Source: JANXSD01 sp043758125 (GTDB lineage: Bacteria > Bacteroidota > Bacteroidia > AKYH767-A > OLB10). Taken from it: 45,317 bases of DNA. Both the position numbers and the translations under genes were made by a program. The notes beneath the pieces were generated by a model. It had not been told where the DNA came from and did not search any database. It saw only the letters and a program-made list of their open reading frames with translations. Positions 18,308-26,922 of the stretch are shown piece after piece; the stretch's first letter is position 1; the number at the start of each line of letters is the position of its first letter. The stretch spans positions 1 to 45,317 of the forward strand of contig JAYVOC010000258.1 in NCBI GenBank assembly GCA_043758125.1. Direction: 5' to 3'.

Positions 18308-19594
18308 ATGATACTTGAACTAGAACGAAAATCGAAAGAAGAAATTATTGAATTTCAAGAGCAAGAGCTTGTAAAATTATTACAATATCTAAATACGAAT
18401 TCTCCATTTTATAAAAATCACTTTAGTAAAAATAAGGTTGATCTTACTTCAATAAAAAAATATGCTGATCTCGTAAAATTACCTACAACAAGTAAAGATG
18501 ATTTACAAAATCAGAATTGGGATTTTTTGTGCGTCGATAAAAATAAAATAAAAGAATATTGCAGCACTTCTGGAACATTAGGAACTCCAGTAACAATCGG
18601 ATTAACAAAAAATGATATTGATCGATTGGGTTATAACGAATACATTTCCTTTTTAGCAATGAATTCAAATGCTGAAGATATTTATTTATTAATGCTTTCA
18701 CTTGATCGACAGTTTATGGCTGGCATCGCATATTATGAAGGTGCACGAAAACTTGATGCAGGAATTATTCGTAGTGGTGCTGGGAATTTTCCAATGCAAA
18801 TTGATTTAATACAACGTTTATTACCTAGTGTATTAATCGCTGTTCCCTCAACAATACTTAGCCTTATCAGCTATGCAAACGAAAAGCAAATAGATTTAAA
18901 AAGTACATCGGTTCGTAAAATTTTATGCATCGGTGAAAATATTCGTAATGAAAATTTTTCGCTCAATGAATTAGGACAACGAATTACGAATTCCTGGAAT
19001 GTTGAATTGTTTTCTACTTATGCTTCAACAGAACAACAAACTGCTTTCACGGAATGTGAAGCAGGAAAAGGTGGGCATCTTCATCCAGATTTATTAATTT
19101 TTGAAATCTTAGATGATGATAATAATCAGTTGCCACAAGGTGAAATTGGCGAACTTACAATTACTACCTTAGCAGTTGAAGGAATGCCGTTGCTACGTTA
19201 CAAAACAGGCGACATCTGCACTTACTTTAATGAGCCATGTTCTTGCGGCAGAATGACAAGTAGAATAAGTCCAATCATTGGAAGAAAGCAACAACTCATT
19301 AAATACAAAGGCACTACACTCTACCCTCAATCTATTTTCAATATTTTAAATAGTATTGAAAGCATAAAAGAGTATGTTGTTGATGTATTTAAAAATGATA
19401 TAGGAATTGATGAAATAATCATTCACATTGCAGTGCTAGATTATTCAGATGAGATTGATTTTAAAATCAAGAGAACATTGCAATCAATGTTGCGTGTACT
19501 CCCTGAAGTAAAGTATCTTTCACTGGATGAAATTCATAAAATGCAGATTTCCGATACCAAAAGAAAAGTAAATAGATTAAATGATCTCAGGTAA
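18308..19594 (+). CDS. PaaK-like AMP-dependent acyl ligase
   Basis: ATG 18308 gives 428 residues; the upstream TTG at 18284 would overlap acpS and is not preferred. Adenylate-forming motifs are visible: CSTSGTLGTPV (nucleotide loop), YASTEQQTAF, then LRYKTGDIC and GRKQQLIKYKGTTLYPQSI. The cysteine-rich stretch CTYFNEPCSCGR is typical of phenylacetate-CoA ligases. The likely job is to activate 4-coumarate or a related aryl acid made by the ammonia-lyase at 22233, and to load it on CoA or an ACP as the starter. This is inference from context. It is the last gene of a long run of abutting genes; a 119-base gap follows. Confidence 0.87.
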   Translation: MILELERKSKEEIIEFQEQELVKLLQYLNTNSPFYKNHFSKNKVDLTSIKKYADLVKLPTTSKDDLQNQNWDFLCVDKNKIKEYCSTSGTLGTPVTIGLTKNDIDRLGYNEYISFLAMNSNAEDIYLLMLSLDRQFMAGIAYYEGARKLDAGIIRSGAGNFPMQIDLIQRLLPSVLIAVPSTILSLISYANEKQIDLKSTSVRKILCIGENIRNENFSLNELGQRITNSWNVELFSTYASTEQQTAFTECEAGKGGHLHPDLLIFEILDDDNNQLPQGEIGELTITTLAVEGMPLLRYKTGDICTYFNEPCSCGRMTSRISPIIGRKQQLIKYKGTTLYPQSIFNILNSIESIKEYVVDVFKNDIGIDEIIIHIAVLDYSDEIDFKIKRTLQSMLRVLPEVKYLSLDEIHKMQISDTKRKVNRLNDLR

Positions 19595-19713
19595 ATATTT
19601 GAAAAATAGCTAATTAGTTGAGCAATGACTATGAAACTATTGGAGAATATGAATTAAAAGGATATTTTTATAAAAAATAGTAACAAAACATTTCAAACCT
19701 TACACATCAAGTT

Positions 19714-20550
19714 ATGCAAAAAACATTAATGCTCTTCGCAGTTTTATTATTAACCTTAAATGCTTCTTTTGCACAAAGAAAACCAAGTGATCCGAAACAC
19801 GAAAATCATTATGCAGTAAAAGCAATTGTAAATGATGATTATGCAATTGAATTTGTTGATGCGCAATCACAACAAGAATTCTCATTGGTAAAAATTACGA
19901 TCACCAATAAAACTGCTGATTATCTCTATTTCAAAGGCACAGATTCGAAATTTATTTTCGATTTTGGTTCGGTTAGCCCAACTGGTGGATTACTGAATAG
20001 AATTGATTTTTTTATTAAGCCTAATGATCATGAATCGAAAACATTAAAAGTAACAGGTGGCAAAAATTTTCATGTCGACAAATTAAAATTGGATCTGAAT
20101 TGCCTTTATAAAATTGCAATCAATGGTAAGAAATTAAAAGTTCCAGACTTTCAATTACCAGCATCAAAAAATACATTTACGACAGGAGATTTTCATTGCT
20201 CTTTGGAGAAATCAAAACAAACGACAAAAGAAACAGCTGCTGAATTTAAGTGTACTTATACTGGGAAAGATATTGGTTTAGTAAATTCATCTCAACTTTC
20301 TGTGAAGTTAAAAGACGGACAAGAGTTTGCAAATAATGGTAGTAAAGACAAATTAGAAATTCTTCGTCCTAATGATGACTGTAAATTTTATGCAGTATTT
20401 AATATTCCCGGAAAAATCGCTGACATGCAATTCACCGTTTTGAATATAAATTGGAATGATACATTTGGTGAATCTGCAATGAAACCATTGAAAGTTCCAG
20501 TCTCCGATTTAACATTGGATGAAGGATTAACGATACTAAAAAATAAGTAA
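19714..20550 (+). CDS. Secreted protein of unknown function inside the pigment cluster
   Basis: The 278-residue protein opens with a signal peptide (MQKTLMLFAVLLLTLNASFA, cleavage before QRKP). The mature part alternates hydrophobic and polar residues as in beta-sandwich proteins (EFSLVKITITNKTADYLYF; AVFNIPGKIADMQFTVLN). It has no catalytic motif that I recognise. Gaps of 119 bases before it and 62 after it mean it could have its own transcript or simply be spaced within the operon. It is not an expected part of an aryl polyene pathway. Confidence 0.8.
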   Translation: MQKTLMLFAVLLLTLNASFAQRKPSDPKHENHYAVKAIVNDDYAIEFVDAQSQQEFSLVKITITNKTADYLYFKGTDSKFIFDFGSVSPTGGLLNRIDFFIKPNDHESKTLKVTGGKNFHVDKLKLDLNCLYKIAINGKKLKVPDFQLPASKNTFTTGDFHCSLEKSKQTTKETAAEFKCTYTGKDIGLVNSSQLSVKLKDGQEFANNGSKDKLEILRPNDDCKFYAVFNIPGKIADMQFTVLNINWNDTFGESAMKPLKVPVSDLTLDEGLTILKNK

Positions 20551-20612
20551 TTCAAAATTTGATAATTGCAATTAAAAAATATAAATCGATTAATTTTTAA
20601 TCTATTTCGAAA

Positions 20613-21884
20613 ATGAAAAGAGAGCAAGTTGATGTGTTGGTAATTGGTGCGGGTCCATCAGGAACAGTTGCCGCATCCATCATTAAGAAAGGTGGTTTTA
20701 ATGTTAAGATTGTAGAGAAATTGAAATTTCCTCGTTTCGTAATTGGAGAAAGTCTTTTACCGAGATGCATGGAGCCATTGGAAGAGGCAGGATTTTTACC
20801 AGCCTTAAAAGCCAAAGGGTTTCAAGAAAAATTCGGTGCTAAGTTCGTGAAAGATGGAAAAATTTGTGACTTCAATTTCTCAAATAAATTTTCTGAAGGA
20901 TGGTCATGGACATGGCAAGTTCCTAGATCAGAATTTGATAAAACTTTATGTGATGAAGTTCAGAAAATGGATATCGCAATCGATTTCGAAACTGGTGTAA
21001 CGGATATAAAATTCAATGGTAGTGATTCAGTAACAACCGTTGAAAATAGCAGTGGAGAAAAAAGTGAAATTGAAGCCAAATTTATAATCGACGCAAGTGG
21101 ATATGGAAGAGTAATTCCGAAATTATTTAACCTCGACAAACCATCCAATTTACCACCTCGTAAAACACTTTTCGCTCATATCAAAGATTTAAATCGTGCA
21201 AATTATGACGAACCAAATCGTATTACAATCGTAATTCATAAAAGAGATGTTTGGATTTGGATTATTCCTTTCTCGAATGGAATTACTTCCGTTGGTTTTG
21301 TAGGTAGTCCTGAGTTTTTTGAAAAGATGGAAGGTAACACAAGCGAAAAGTTAAAGGCCTTTATCGAAACAGAACCTGAATTAAATGTTCGTTTTAAAGA
21401 TTGTGAATTTATTTTCGAAGCTAAGACAATTGAAGGTTGGTCAACATCAACGAATAAATTCTTTGGTGATGGTTTTGTACTTACTGGAAATGTTACAGAA
21501 TTTCTTGATCCAGTTTTTTCTTCAGGTGTTACGTTAGCAACAGTATCCGGACATAAAGCAGCGAAATTAGTTTGTCAACAGCTAAATGGAGAATCTGTTA
21601 ATTGGCAAGAAGATTATACTGATTACATGATGCAAGGTGTAAATACATTCCGCTCTTATGTGATGGGATGGTACGATGGTCATCTTCAAGATATTTTCTT
21701 TGCAAAAAATCCAAACGAACAAATTCAACAACAGATCTGCTCTGTATTAGCTGGATATGTTTGGGATACCAATAATCCATTAATAAAAAATCACAGTCGC
21801 ATATTAAAAACCATCGCTCATGTGATAAAGATGGAAGAAGCGGAAGTAGATAAAAATTTGGCAGAAGGATTGACGGAGATTTAA
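20613..21884 (+). CDS. Flavin-dependent halogenase-like FAD oxidoreductase
   Basis: The 423-residue protein has the FAD motif VIGAGPSGTVAA and then KFPRFVIGESLLP, typical of flavin-dependent halogenases. K73 in GFQEKFGAKF falls where halogenases of the pyrrole/phenol group keep their catalytic lysine, and WSWTWQVPRSEFD then FLDPVFSSG also resemble that group. Chlorinated flexirubins are known, so ring chlorination is a sensible hypothesis. Hydroxylation of the ring or chain by a related FAD monooxygenase is the alternative, and I cannot separate them from sequence alone. A gap of almost 350 bases follows. Confidence 0.8.
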   Translation: MKREQVDVLVIGAGPSGTVAASIIKKGGFNVKIVEKLKFPRFVIGESLLPRCMEPLEEAGFLPALKAKGFQEKFGAKFVKDGKICDFNFSNKFSEGWSWTWQVPRSEFDKTLCDEVQKMDIAIDFETGVTDIKFNGSDSVTTVENSSGEKSEIEAKFIIDASGYGRVIPKLFNLDKPSNLPPRKTLFAHIKDLNRANYDEPNRITIVIHKRDVWIWIIPFSNGITSVGFVGSPEFFEKMEGNTSEKLKAFIETEPELNVRFKDCEFIFEAKTIEGWSTSTNKFFGDGFVLTGNVTEFLDPVFSSGVTLATVSGHKAAKLVCQQLNGESVNWQEDYTDYMMQGVNTFRSYVMGWYDGHLQDIFFAKNPNEQIQQQICSVLAGYVWDTNNPLIKNHSRILKTIAHVIKMEEAEVDKNLAEGLTEI

Positions 21885-22131
21885 TTGTATGAATCATATT
21901 AGAAAAGATTTACAGAAGTTACAGTATTGTTTTTTACTTGCGTAATGCATTTGGTTAGGTTCGGTAATTCATCAAATAAAATTTATGAATTCCGTAAAAT
22001 TTTCATTTAAAATGACTTTCAGAACTGCAAATTTTACTGCTTGTACTTAAATTCTGCTAATACTTTATTCTGATAGTTTTAAGAACAGTTTCTGATAAAA
22101 ATAAATCTTCAAATCTCACTCTAATGAATAG
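21885..22131. other. Intergenic region before the ammonia-lyase promoter
   Basis: The stretch between the halogenase-like gene and the promoter at 22132 holds no gene that I can support. The only forward ATG reading of note, near 21888, is 18 codons long. I see no repeat or RNA fold other than the hairpin listed separately. Confidence 0.5.
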
Positions 22132-22163
22132 TTTGTGAAGCAATAATAATTACGCTACTTTTG
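22132..22163 (+). promoter_or_regulatory. Bacteroidota-type promoter for the ammonia-lyase operon
   Basis: TTTG at 22132-22135 and TACTTTTG at 22156-22163 are separated by exactly 20 bases. This fits the Bacteroidota primary sigma consensus of TTTG (-33) and TAnnTTTG (-7). Transcription would start at about 22168-22172, some 60 bases before the ATG at 22233. It is the best promoter match I found by eye in the window and would drive the 22.2-32.1 kb gene run. Confidence 0.7.
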
Positions 22164-22172
22164 AGGTCTCCC

Positions 22173-22202
22173 AAAAAGAGCATTTCATCGATGCTCTTTT
22201 TT
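22173..22202 (+). terminator. Terminator-like hairpin in the leader of the ammonia-lyase operon
   Basis: Arms 22173-22183 (AAAAAGAGCAT) and 22191-22201 (ATGCTCTTTTT) form a perfect 11-bp stem with a seven-base loop and end in a T-run. It is shaped like an intrinsic terminator. It lies just downstream of the predicted start of transcription and 31 bases before the ATG at 22233. It may end transcripts arriving from the halogenase-like gene, or act as an attenuator or 5' stabilising structure for the new transcript. Confidence 0.65.
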
Positions 22203-22232
22203 AAATTAAATCAAATTTCTATATTTTTTGAT

Positions 22233-23777
22233 ATGATTCCAATAGGTGACAAACCATTGACTTTAAGTGATATGTATGCTGTTCTGTATGAGAATCAGAA
22301 GGTGAAACTATCTGAAAAGGCATTGAAAATGGTGAATGAGAGTTATATTTTTTTAAATGAATTCTCAAATGGGAAACTCATTTATGGGATAAATACTGGC
22401 TTTGGACCTATGGCGCAGTATAAAATCAAGGACAAAGATCTCAAACAACTACAATTTAATCTCATCCGAAGCCATTGCTCCGGCTCTGGTAATTTACTCT
22501 CGCCTCTCGATACTAAATCATTGATGATAGTGCGTTTGTCGTCACTCATGCAAGGCTACTCAGGCGTGAATAAGGAGTTGGTTCAAATTCTAAAAGAGCT
22601 TATCAATAAGGATATTTATCCGTGTATCTATGAGCACGGTGGCGTAGGCGCAAGTGGTGATTTGGTGCAGCTTGCTCATCTTGCATTGACTTTGATTGGT
22701 GAAGGGGAGGTTTGGTACAACGGTAAAATTTGTGATACCGCAAGTGTGTACAAGAAGGAAAAAATTAAAGCACTTTCGATCCATAAACGTGAAGGTATTG
22801 CGGTATTAAATGGTACTGCGGCAATGACTGGTATCGCTGCCATAAATTTACTTTACGCTAAAAAATTAGTGAATTGGTCAGTCATTTTTTCGACAATGAT
22901 TAATGAACTTGTTGAAGCTTTTGACGATCATTTTTCTACAGAATTAAATAATGTAAAACCGCATAAAGGTCAGCGACGTGTTGCTGCGGCGATGCAAAAA
23001 ATTTCCGCAAAGAGTAAGTTGATCAAAAAACGTTCTGACATTTTATACCAAAGTGTCAACATCGAAACACAAGATATTTTAACAGAAAAAGTGCAAGAGT
23101 ATTATTCGTTGAGATGTGTTCCGCAAATTCTAGGACCTATTTTCGATTCGATTGAGTACGCAGAAATGGTGGTGATGAACGAAGTTAATTCGGTAAATGA
23201 CAATCCAATTATCGATGCGAAAAACAAAGATGTTTATCATGGTGGAAATTTTCATGGTGATTATGTAGCCTTGGAAATGGACAAACTTAAAATTGCAATT
23301 ACCAAGTTAACAATGCTTTCCGAACGTCAGTTGAACTATTTATTGAATGATAAGTTAAATCAGAAACTACCAGCTTTTTTAAACCTTGGTACGTTAGGTT
23401 TAAATTACGGTATGCAGGGAATGCAGTTTACCGCAACCTCAACAGTTGCCGAATGTCAAACGCTTTCGATGCCTGCTTACGTTCATAGTATCCCAAATAA
23501 TAACGATAATCAAGATGTGGTTAGCATGGGGACGAATGCTGCATTGATCACAAGAAAGGTTATAGAGAATGCTTTCGAAGTGCTTTCTATACACGCCATC
23601 GCAGTAATTCAAGCTGTTGATGGAATCGATTGTTCCGATCTCCTTTCCCCATTTTCGAAAAAGATTTATAAAAAGCTTAGAGATATTTGTCCTGTAATTT
23701 CCTCCGACCGACCGATGTATAAAAACATGAAATCTGTACGAGAATTCTTGAAGCAAGAGAATAACGATATACTATAA
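22233..23777 (+). CDS. Aromatic amino acid ammonia-lyase, probably tyrosine ammonia-lyase
   Basis: ATG 22233 (MIPIGDKPLTL) gives 514 residues, the usual length. An in-frame TTG at 22161 and an ATG within the hairpin lie upstream, but they fall in the promoter/leader. GVGASGDLVQLAH contains the ASG tripeptide (140-142) that cyclises to the MIO cofactor. Y51 in IYGINTGFG is the catalytic tyrosine. H81 in LIRSHCSG is at the position where a His favours tyrosine over phenylalanine. The sequence closely follows my memory of the Flavobacterium johnsoniae TAL. It would make 4-coumarate, the aryl starter of the pigment. Histidine ammonia-lyase is the main alternative, but context and the RSH.SG pattern argue against it. 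Confidence 0.92.
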   Translation: MIPIGDKPLTLSDMYAVLYENQKVKLSEKALKMVNESYIFLNEFSNGKLIYGINTGFGPMAQYKIKDKDLKQLQFNLIRSHCSGSGNLLSPLDTKSLMIVRLSSLMQGYSGVNKELVQILKELINKDIYPCIYEHGGVGASGDLVQLAHLALTLIGEGEVWYNGKICDTASVYKKEKIKALSIHKREGIAVLNGTAAMTGIAAINLLYAKKLVNWSVIFSTMINELVEAFDDHFSTELNNVKPHKGQRRVAAAMQKISAKSKLIKKRSDILYQSVNIETQDILTEKVQEYYSLRCVPQILGPIFDSIEYAEMVVMNEVNSVNDNPIIDAKNKDVYHGGNFHGDYVALEMDKLKIAITKLTMLSERQLNYLLNDKLNQKLPAFLNLGTLGLNYGMQGMQFTATSTVAECQTLSMPAYVHSIPNNNDNQDVVSMGTNAALITRKVIENAFEVLSIHAIAVIQAVDGIDCSDLLSPFSKKIYKKLRDICPVISSDRPMYKNMKSVREFLKQENNDIL

Positions 23778-23787
23778 AATCAATTTA

Positions 23788-24522
23788 TTGACTGTGAAAT
23801 ACGCATTAATAACAGGAGGATCAAGAGGCATCGGACGTGCAGTTAGTTATAAGCTTGCGCAGATGAATTACAACATCTTGTTAAATTATAAGAGCAATGA
23901 TGTAGAAGCTCAAATCACTAAAGAATTGATTGAATCGGCTGGTGTTGTTTGTACTTTATTAAAATTTGATGTCTCAAATAAGGAAGAAGTTGATGAAATC
24001 CTATTAGGATGGATCGAAAAAAATCCAGAGAATATAATTGAAGTGCTTGTAAACAATGCTGGTATAAGAGAGGACAATCTATTGATGTGGATGACAGAAG
24101 CGCAATGGAAAAATGTTATCTCAACAAGCCTCGATTCTTTTTATTATGTAACACGTCATGTGATTAACCAAATGCTAGTAAAGAAATTTGGAAGAGTAAT
24201 AAATATGGTATCCTTGTCGGGATTAAAAGGATTGCCTGGGCAAACAAATTATTCGGCTGCAAAAGCTGGATTGATAGGTGCGACAAAAGCTCTCGCTCAA
24301 GAAGTTGCTCGTAGAGGTGTTACAGTTAATGCCATCGCTCCTGGATTTATCCAAACAGAAATGACAGCAGGATTGGATGAGAAAACTTTATGTGCGATGA
24401 TTCCCATGAAACGGTTTGGAAAAGCAGAAGAAGTGGCAGAAGCTGTTGCCTTTTTCGCATCACCCGGCTCATCCTACATTACTGGCGAAGTATTGAATAT
24501 TAATGGAGGCTTATACTCCTAA
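23788..24522 (+). CDS. fabG: 3-oxoacyl-ACP reductase, SDR family (FabG-like)
   Basis: There is no ATG at the 5' end. The start is TTG 23788 or GTG 23794; TTG gives 244 residues. Motifs are TGGSRGIG (NADPH binding, 9-16), NNAGI, S142 in MVSLSG, and Y155/K159 in YSAAK, a complete SDR catalytic set. It reduces the 3-keto group after each condensation, and a dehydratase then makes the double bond. It is the only ketoreductase gene in the cluster. It starts ten bases after the ammonia-lyase and precedes a ketosynthase by 34 bases. Confidence 0.93.
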   Translation: MTVKYALITGGSRGIGRAVSYKLAQMNYNILLNYKSNDVEAQITKELIESAGVVCTLLKFDVSNKEEVDEILLGWIEKNPENIIEVLVNNAGIREDNLLMWMTEAQWKNVISTSLDSFYYVTRHVINQMLVKKFGRVINMVSLSGLKGLPGQTNYSAAKAGLIGATKALAQEVARRGVTVNAIAPGFIQTEMTAGLDEKTLCAMIPMKRFGKAEEVAEAVAFFASPGSSYITGEVLNINGGLYS

Positions 24523-24556
24523 TTGGAAAAATTACAGATGACCTATATTTGTTGAA

Positions 24557-25783
24557 ATGAAGAGAGTTGTTATCACAGGCATTGGAATTTATTCTTGCAT
24601 TGGTCATAATATTGAGGAAGTAAGAAACTCACTTTATACTGGCAAATCAGGGATTGTACTCGATCTTGAGCGTAAAGATTTTGGTTATCGATCAGGTTTA
24701 ACAGGATCTGTACCGAGACCTTATTTAAAAGAATTACTCGACAGAAGAGCTCGAATAATGCTTCCTGAGCAAGGTGAATTTGCATACATGGCTACTCTAG
24801 AAGCCTTAAAAATGGCGGGACTCGATTTAGATTTTCTTGATAATAACGAAGTAGGAATCATTTATGGAAATGATAGTTCAGCAAAACCTGTGATGGAAGC
24901 TGTTGATATTATTCGATTAAAAAAAGATACTTTATTGGTTGGATCAGGATCGGTTTTTCAAACTATGAATTCAACAGTAACGATGAATCTCTCTACTATT
25001 TTTAAGTTGAAAGGTATCAATTATACGATTAGTGCAGCTTGCGCGAGTGGTTCGCATGCCATTGGAACAGGTTATCATTTTATACGCACTGGCTTGCAAG
25101 ACATGATCGTTTGCGGAGGTGCCCAAGAGGTAAATATTTATTCTATGGGGAATTTTGATGCACTTTCAGCATTCTCAATTCGTGAACATGAACCTACAAA
25201 AGCTTCTCGACCTTTTGATCGTGATCGAGATGGATTGGTTCCGAGCGGAGGTGCAGCAACAGTGATTTTAGAAAGCTTGGATTCTGCTCTTGCAAGAGGT
25301 GCAAATATTCTCGGCGAAGTGATTGGTTATGGCTTTTCATCTAATGGAGGTCATATTTCTAATCCTACCGTTGATGGTCCTGCAAAAGCGATCACTATGT
25401 CGTTAAAAGACTCTGGAATTAAAGCTTCCGATGTAGATTATATTAATGCACATGCTACTTCAACTCCTGTGGGAGATGCGAAAGAAGCTAAAGCAATCGA
25501 TTCCGTTTTTGGTGAATCTCGACCACCAGTAAGTTCAACAAAATCAATGACCGGTCACGAGTGTTGGATGTCGGGAGCCAGTGAAATAGTTTATTCAATT
25601 TTGATGATGAGAGATGGTTTTATCGCTCCAAATATTAACTTTGAAAATCCTGATGAGGATTCAGCAAAACTAAATATCGCCGATAAAACGATCGATAAAA
25701 ATATAGACATCTTCCTTTCCAACTCTTTTGGATTTGGCGGAACGAATTCATCATTGATAATAAAAAAAAGTATCAATAAGTAA
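24557..25783 (+). CDS. Beta-ketoacyl-ACP synthase (FabB/FabF-like)
   Basis: The 408-residue protein keeps the catalytic set C162 in SAACASGSH, H299 in NAHATSTP and H334 in KSMTGHECW. The segment after the second histidine, GHECWMSGASE, differs from the usual GHTLGAAG, which suggests a different acyl pocket or chain-length preference. It may be the priming or starter-loading KS of the polyene pathway, or serve the dialkylresorcinol fatty chain; both are inference. It pairs with the ACP encoded ten bases downstream. Confidence 0.92.
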   Translation: MKRVVITGIGIYSCIGHNIEEVRNSLYTGKSGIVLDLERKDFGYRSGLTGSVPRPYLKELLDRRARIMLPEQGEFAYMATLEALKMAGLDLDFLDNNEVGIIYGNDSSAKPVMEAVDIIRLKKDTLLVGSGSVFQTMNSTVTMNLSTIFKLKGINYTISAACASGSHAIGTGYHFIRTGLQDMIVCGGAQEVNIYSMGNFDALSAFSIREHEPTKASRPFDRDRDGLVPSGGAATVILESLDSALARGANILGEVIGYGFSSNGGHISNPTVDGPAKAITMSLKDSGIKASDVDYINAHATSTPVGDAKEAKAIDSVFGESRPPVSSTKSMTGHECWMSGASEIVYSILMMRDGFIAPNINFENPDEDSAKLNIADKTIDKNIDIFLSNSFGFGGTNSSLIIKKSINK

Positions 25784-25793
25784 ATAGTACAAA

Positions 25794-26042
25794 ATGGAAA
25801 CTGCAGAAATAGTTAGTAAGATTAATCACTTTTTAGTTGAAGAGTTTGAAGTAGATATTGAAAAAATTGTACCCGAAGCAAACCTTCGCGAAACACTTCA
25901 ATTAGACAGTCTTGATTATATAGACTTAGTTGTTGTAATTGAAAGCAATTTCGGCTTCAAAGTGAAAGCCGAAGACTTTACAGATATCGTTACCTTCCAA
26001 AGTTTCTACGACTATGTAGAAAATAAGTTAGCAGTAAAATAA
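25794..26042 (+). CDS. Acyl carrier protein (middle operon)
   Basis: The 82-residue protein has the attachment site LQLDSLDYIDLV with Ser39. The 'DSLDYID' form differs from the 'DSID' of the other two ACPs (4827, 39060), so it is a separate ACP lineage and probably has different enzyme partners. E. coli aryl polyene clusters also have two distinct ACPs. It overlaps the acyltransferase start by one base. Confidence 0.92.
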   Translation: METAEIVSKINHFLVEEFEVDIEKIVPEANLRETLQLDSLDYIDLVVVIESNFGFKVKAEDFTDIVTFQSFYDYVENKLAVK

Positions 26043-26920
26043 TGCCGCAGTGGCAGGGTAAGTCAAAAGGTACTACTAATGGACACAAATTTTTTGTATT
26101 CATTATTAAAAGATTTGGAATAAAAATCTCGTATTTTATTTTACGATTTGTAGCAGCTTATTATTTATTCTTTTCATCGAAAACTTCAAAACCAGTTCTT
26201 GATTTTTATCGTGACACGCTAAAGTTTTCTCGGCTTAAGTCATTCATCATGTTATATCAAAACTACAGGATCCTTGGTCAAACACTCATCGACAAAACAG
26301 CAATGATGGCAGGAATCCCTATCAATTTTACTTTTAACTTTGATGGTGAAGAAGCACTACGAGAAATGATTTCACAAAATAAAGGTGGTTTATTGATGAG
26401 TGGTCATGTTGGAAATTGGGAAGCTGCCGGACATCTGTTAAAACGGCTAAACACCCGTATCAATATCGTAATGTATGATGGCGAAGATGAACAGCTAAAA
26501 AATTATATGGATGGAATTACGGGTGAAAAAACATTTAATATAATTTATGTTAACAAAGATTTATCGCATATCTATAAAATTATTCAAGCATTAAATCAAA
26601 ATGAAATAGTATGCATTCATGCAGATAGATTTTTACCTGATAATAAAACTATCACTTGCGATTTCTTTAATATGCCTGCTAAATTTCCCGAAGGACCATT
26701 TTTGATTGCACTTAAATTAAAAGTACCTATCACGTATGTTTATGCCTTCAAAGAAAGTTCAATACATTATCATTTCTTCTCAACACCTATAAAATATTTC
26801 GATTCAAAAAAAGGCGATTCAGTACAAAGTATCGCTAATGATTTTGCATATAGTTTACAAGAAATGGTGAAGAAATATCCCGAACAGTGGTTTAACTATT
26901 ATGATTTCTGGAAACAATAA
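26042..26920 (+). CDS. LpxL/HtrB-like lysophospholipid acyltransferase
   Basis: The 292-residue protein has a hydrophobic N-terminal segment near residues 28-46 and the acyltransferase motif HVGNWE (H122, E127: HX4E) of the LpxL/HtrB family. Further motifs are IHADRF and FPEGPF. The family transfers acyl groups from ACP to lipid acceptors at the inner membrane. In aryl polyene clusters such enzymes are thought to attach the acyl chain to a glycolipid anchor. It starts at the ACP stop with the TAATG overlap and precedes a dehydratase-like gene by two bases. Confidence 0.88.
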   Translation: MPQWQGKSKGTTNGHKFFVFIIKRFGIKISYFILRFVAAYYLFFSSKTSKPVLDFYRDTLKFSRLKSFIMLYQNYRILGQTLIDKTAMMAGIPINFTFNFDGEEALREMISQNKGGLLMSGHVGNWEAAGHLLKRLNTRINIVMYDGEDEQLKNYMDGITGEKTFNIIYVNKDLSHIYKIIQALNQNEIVCIHADRFLPDNKTITCDFFNMPAKFPEGPFLIALKLKVPITYVYAFKESSIHYHFFSTPIKYFDSKKGDSVQSIANDFAYSLQEMVKKYPEQWFNYYDFWKQ

Positions 26921-26922
26921 TT

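Noticed and set aside
21598..21897. 99-codon minus-strand frame over the end of the halogenase-like gene
   Set aside because: It overlaps a well-supported gene, its protein shows no family pattern, and no promoter is visible.
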